7,597 nt of DNA from Spirochaetaceae bacterium. GTDB taxonomy: Bacteria > Spirochaetota > Spirochaetia > SZUA-6 > Bin103. The notes under the pieces are model-generated. The model was not told where the DNA came from and ran no database searches. It was given only the letters and a program-made list of their open reading frames with translations. Both the position numbers and the translations under genes were made by a program. Every line of letters starts with the position of its first letter. Position 1 is the first letter of the stretch. The stretch lies in the NCBI GenBank assembly GCA_026710565.1, contig JAPOQV010000421.1, positions 1 to 7,597 of the forward strand, given 5' to 3'. Positions 6,477-7,597 of the stretch are shown here, piece by piece.

Positions 6477-6731
6477 ATGAAGGAGTGGCCGCTGCAGGAT
6501 GCAAAGAACAGGTTCAGCGCGGTGGTGAATGCCGCGATCGCCGGCGACCCACAGCGCGTGACACGGCGCGGCAAGCCCGCCGTCGTGGTGCTGGCCGTGG
6601 ACGAGTACGAACGCTTGTGCCACCTCGAGAAGGCGAGCGCGCCGACGTTCGCGGAGCTGCTACTAGCCATACCGCAGGATGACGGCGAGTTCGAACGGCT
6701 TCCGCTATCACCTCGACCTGTGGACTTTTGA
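6477..6731 (+). CDS. Phd/YefM-family type II antitoxin
   Basis: An 84-residue, full-length antitoxin. The N-terminal WPLQDAKNRFSAVVNAA (4-20) is the Phd/YefM dimerisation and DNA-binding segment. RVTRRGKPAVVVLAVDEYER (27-46) gives the conserved beta-strands and the characteristic R-G-K/R-P-x-V-V-V motif. The C-terminal tail (TFAELLLAIPQDDGEF onward) is the variable toxin-clamping part. The protein should bind its own promoter and, in an intact module, wrap and inhibit a partner toxin. The stop TGA (6729-6731) overlaps the ATG of the next frame (TGATG), the usual coupling of antitoxin to toxin, but that toxin is broken here. The gene is therefore an orphan antitoxin, possibly acting on a toxin encoded elsewhere or decaying. 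Confidence 0.9.
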   Translation: MKEWPLQDAKNRFSAVVNAAIAGDPQRVTRRGKPAVVVLAVDEYERLCHLEKASAPTFAELLLAIPQDDGEFERLPLSPRPVDF

Positions 6732-6784
6732 TGTTTCTGATCGAGACGCACGTCGCAGGAAGCGCTCCGAAACTTTCTAACTAG
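6731..6784 (+). pseudogene. VapC-like (PIN) toxin, truncated to 17 codons
   Basis: Starting at the ATG coupled to the antitoxin stop, the frame reads MFLIETHVAGSAPKLSN and ends at TAG (6782-6784). VapC PIN-domain RNases begin with a hydrophobic strand followed by Asp-Thr-Asn (M-x-L-I-D-T-N-V), where the Asp binds catalytic metal. Position, start and pattern fit, but Asp-Thr-Asn is replaced by Glu-Thr-His and the remaining ~110-120 residues are gone; no PIN sequence was recognised further on in any frame. An inactive remnant is the best reading. That it was VapC rather than another partner rests on 8-10 residues and context. Confidence 0.55.
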
Positions 6785-6878
6785 CGAATATATAGATTTT
6801 TTGACTTTCCCGCGGAACCGATTCCAGTTCCGTAAGCATCCAGAGAGCGATTCGGATCCAAAACCGCGCGTTGCGGTA

Positions 6879-6894
6879 CGGACGCATGCGTCCG
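6879..6894. repeat. 16-bp perfect palindrome
   Basis: CGGACGCATGCGTCCG is its own reverse complement with no spacer. It lies in sequence without a recognised gene. Such a site could bind a dimeric regulator or be chance; no promoter was recognised next to it. Confidence 0.5.
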
Positions 6895-6943
6895 CATGAC
6901 TCCATACTGCCGGCGGCAGGCGATCTCCGGGTGTTCCGGGTGA

Positions 6944-6978
6944 GGACACGGAGGGAGGGCATCGGGGATGCCGTGTCC
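6944..6978. repeat. 8-bp inverted repeat with nested short stem
   Basis: GGACACGG (6944-6951) pairs perfectly with CCGTGTCC (6971-6978) across 19 bases; inside it GGCAT-CGGGG-ATGCC (6958-6972) is an alternative stem sharing the right side. It could fold if transcribed. No T-run follows, so not a standard terminator. Confidence 0.4.
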
Positions 6979-7234
6979 GGCGGTGTCGCGATGACCACGA
7001 AAATCGCCCCGGCGGACCTGCAACCGCCGTGCGCGCGCCGTGATTGAACTCTTGGGCGCACGGGCCGCTTGCGCCTGACGGTGCGTGCACTCTGTTATTG
7101 AGCGGAAGTCGTGAGGATTGGCGGAATTTGCCGTCCGGCGCCGCCGGTTCGCCGCGTCGTTCGTACCCGCGGGATGCGGTGCCCGGCAGCAGCACCGGTG
7201 GGATGGCCGCACGAGAAAAGACCTCTCTCGATCC

Positions 7235-7259
7235 GGCCACCGTGTTTGTTTCGGTGGCC
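7235..7259. repeat. 8-bp inverted repeat at the winged-helix break
   Basis: GGCCACCG (7235-7242), a T/G-only 9-base loop, then CGGTGGCC (7252-7259), a perfect stem. It lies five bases beyond the point where the OmpR-type homology on the minus strand ends, which makes it a candidate end of an inserted or deleted segment. A simple terminator is less likely because no T-run follows on either strand. Confidence 0.5.
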
Positions 7260-7264
7260 TTGAA

Positions 7265-7393
7265 CTCGTATTCGGTAGCCGTGAGCGCCACCGCGCGCCC
7301 GTCCACCGTCGCCCGGCGCCGGTCGTAGTCGATGGCGCGCGCGCCGAGCTCGAATGGCTCGGCGCGCGCGATGGTCTCGTTGAGCGGCCGTGT
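7265..7393 (-). pseudogene. OmpR/PhoB-type response regulator winged-helix relic
   Basis: On the minus strand, starting in frame right after the stop of the neighbouring partial gene, the translation contains FELGARAIDYDRRR, then ATVDGRAVALTATEYE. The pattern D-Y-x-R-R-x-V-T-V-x-G-x-x-V-x-L-T-A-T-E-Y-E is the N-terminal beta-hairpin and first-helix start of the OmpR/PhoB (Trans_reg_C) DNA-binding domain. The receiver domain before it is absent (a TGA at 7396-7394 precedes), and after TATEYE the expected L-L-x-x-L-x-x-N-x-G-x-V recognition part is replaced by unrelated residues. It is therefore a ~43-residue fragment with no start codon of its own family type, and surely inactive. The frame stays open to 6437, but that extension looks like chance. 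Confidence 0.65.
7336..7370. repeat. 14-bp perfect hairpin inside the winged-helix relic
   Basis: CGCGCGCGCCGAGC (7336-7349), a 7-base loop TCGAATG, and the exact complement GCTCGGCGCGCGCG (7357-7370). It is the longest looped stem seen in the window and very G+C-rich. It codes, on the minus strand, for ARAEPFELGARA, whose near-symmetry in amino acids partly explains it. No T-run follows on either strand. Confidence 0.6.
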
Positions 7394-7597
7394 TCAGCTG
7401 CCAGGACGCACCGCATGTCGATCCTGCATAACACGAGCGCTACGTTCCAGCAGCTCGGTCACCTGCGAGTCGAGGTCCCCGTCCACGTTCATAACCTCGG
7501 CGAGATAGCCGATTGCAAGTCCGTATCCGAGGCCGAGACGGCCCAGCCACACGACAAGTCGCACATAGCCCAATGCGTTGTCGGCTTCGTCAAACCC
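7394..7597 (-). CDS. Unrecognised protein, C-terminal 67 residues (runs off the window)
   Basis: The minus-strand frame is open from the window edge to TGA (7396-7394), so the start lies beyond 7597. The visible sequence begins GFDEADNALGYVRLVVWLG and continues with a glycine- and leucine-rich helical stretch (GLGYGLAIGYLAEV), then an acidic, likely amphipathic helix (DSQVTELLERSARVMQDR). The other two minus-strand frames stop early, and the amino-acid composition is balanced, so it reads like a real soluble or membrane-peripheral protein end. I do not recognise the family. The OmpR-type relic follows directly in the same frame, so the present stop could be a secondary one in a rearranged gene. 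Confidence 0.5.
   Translation of the reverse strand, partial: GFDEADNALGYVRLVVWLGRLGLGYGLAIGYLAEVMNVDGDLDSQVTELLERSARVMQDRHAVRPGS

Larger units (their letters stand above)
6785..7264. other. Region without a recognisable gene, several inverted repeats
   Basis: About 480 bases between the toxin stub and the winged-helix relic. Frames open on the minus strand translate to low-complexity Arg/Pro/Ser-rich text with no family match and are taken as chance products of high G+C. The left end (6780-6806) is unusually A+T-rich for this window. Inverted repeats seen: CGGAAC-N8-GTTCCG (6813-6832), the perfect palindrome CGGACGCATGCGTCCG (6879-6894), GGACACGG-N19-CCGTGTCC (6944-6978), CGGTGC-N9-GCACCG (7177-7197) and GGCCACCG-N9-CGGTGGCC (7235-7259). 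No transposase, tRNA or rRNA was recognised. Confidence 0.5.

Noticed and set aside
6801..6806. TTGACT in the A+T-rich patch as a promoter
   Set aside because: No acceptable -10 element at 16-18 bases and no gene downstream on that strand.
6437..7306. A 289-codon minus-strand frame
   Set aside because: Only its first ~14 residues match an OmpR-type domain; the rest is low-complexity and also reads antisense through the antitoxin gene.
1..7597. CRISPR array, tRNA or rRNA genes, transposase
   Set aside because: No regularly spaced repeats, cloverleaf-like segments, rRNA motifs or transposase motifs were seen on either strand.

Overview
This is a strongly G+C-rich bacterial window with compact genes on its left side. 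The encoded proteins do not fix the lineage. High G+C, a bacterial-type cobalamin gene pair, a GH106-like glycosidase and type II antitoxin relics would suit many environmental or host-associated bacteria, often seen as metagenome contigs. The first ~60 bases are almost pure G/C and fit CobU poorly, so the left edge may be low-quality sequence.

Left third (1-3425): a cobalamin (vitamin B12) block. The 3' part of cobU (adenosylcobinamide kinase/guanylyltransferase) runs rightward. A complete cobQ (cobyric acid synthase) runs leftward from 3413 and is coupled by a 4-base GTGA overlap to a 12-helix MFS transporter (1932-655). CobQ amidates the corrin ring and CobU activates cobinamide for nucleotide-loop assembly, so the two enzymes act in successive late steps. 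The transporter's substrate is unknown, but coupling to cobQ makes a corrinoid or pathway-related substrate a reasonable guess. A second, 94%-identical copy of part of the cobQ 3' end (69 bp) lies just beyond the transporter and overlaps the cobU end, so the MFS gene sits between two direct repeats.

Middle (3425-6337): a short decayed relic of an AlbA_2/ATPase-type regulator (about 3562-3739) runs directly into one large intact gene. That gene encodes an 865-residue cytoplasmic GH106-like glycoside hydrolase (alpha-L-rhamnosidase type) with two candidate catalytic glutamates and a C-terminal sugar-binding-like beta-sandwich.

Right part (6320-7597): remains of small regulatory and toxin-antitoxin genes. 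A HicB antitoxin tail on the minus strand abuts the glycosidase stop. An intact Phd/YefM antitoxin follows with a plausible promoter and repeated operator half-sites, but its VapC-like toxin stops after 17 codons. About 480 bases without a recognisable gene hold several inverted repeats. Then come a truncated OmpR-type winged-helix relic, with homology ending at a hairpin, and the C-terminal end of an unrecognised protein running off the window. No RNA gene, CRISPR array or transposase was seen. The most notable feature is not a new enzyme system but the number of broken accessory-gene ends around the glycosidase and beside the B12 genes, which points to repeated insertion and deletion.
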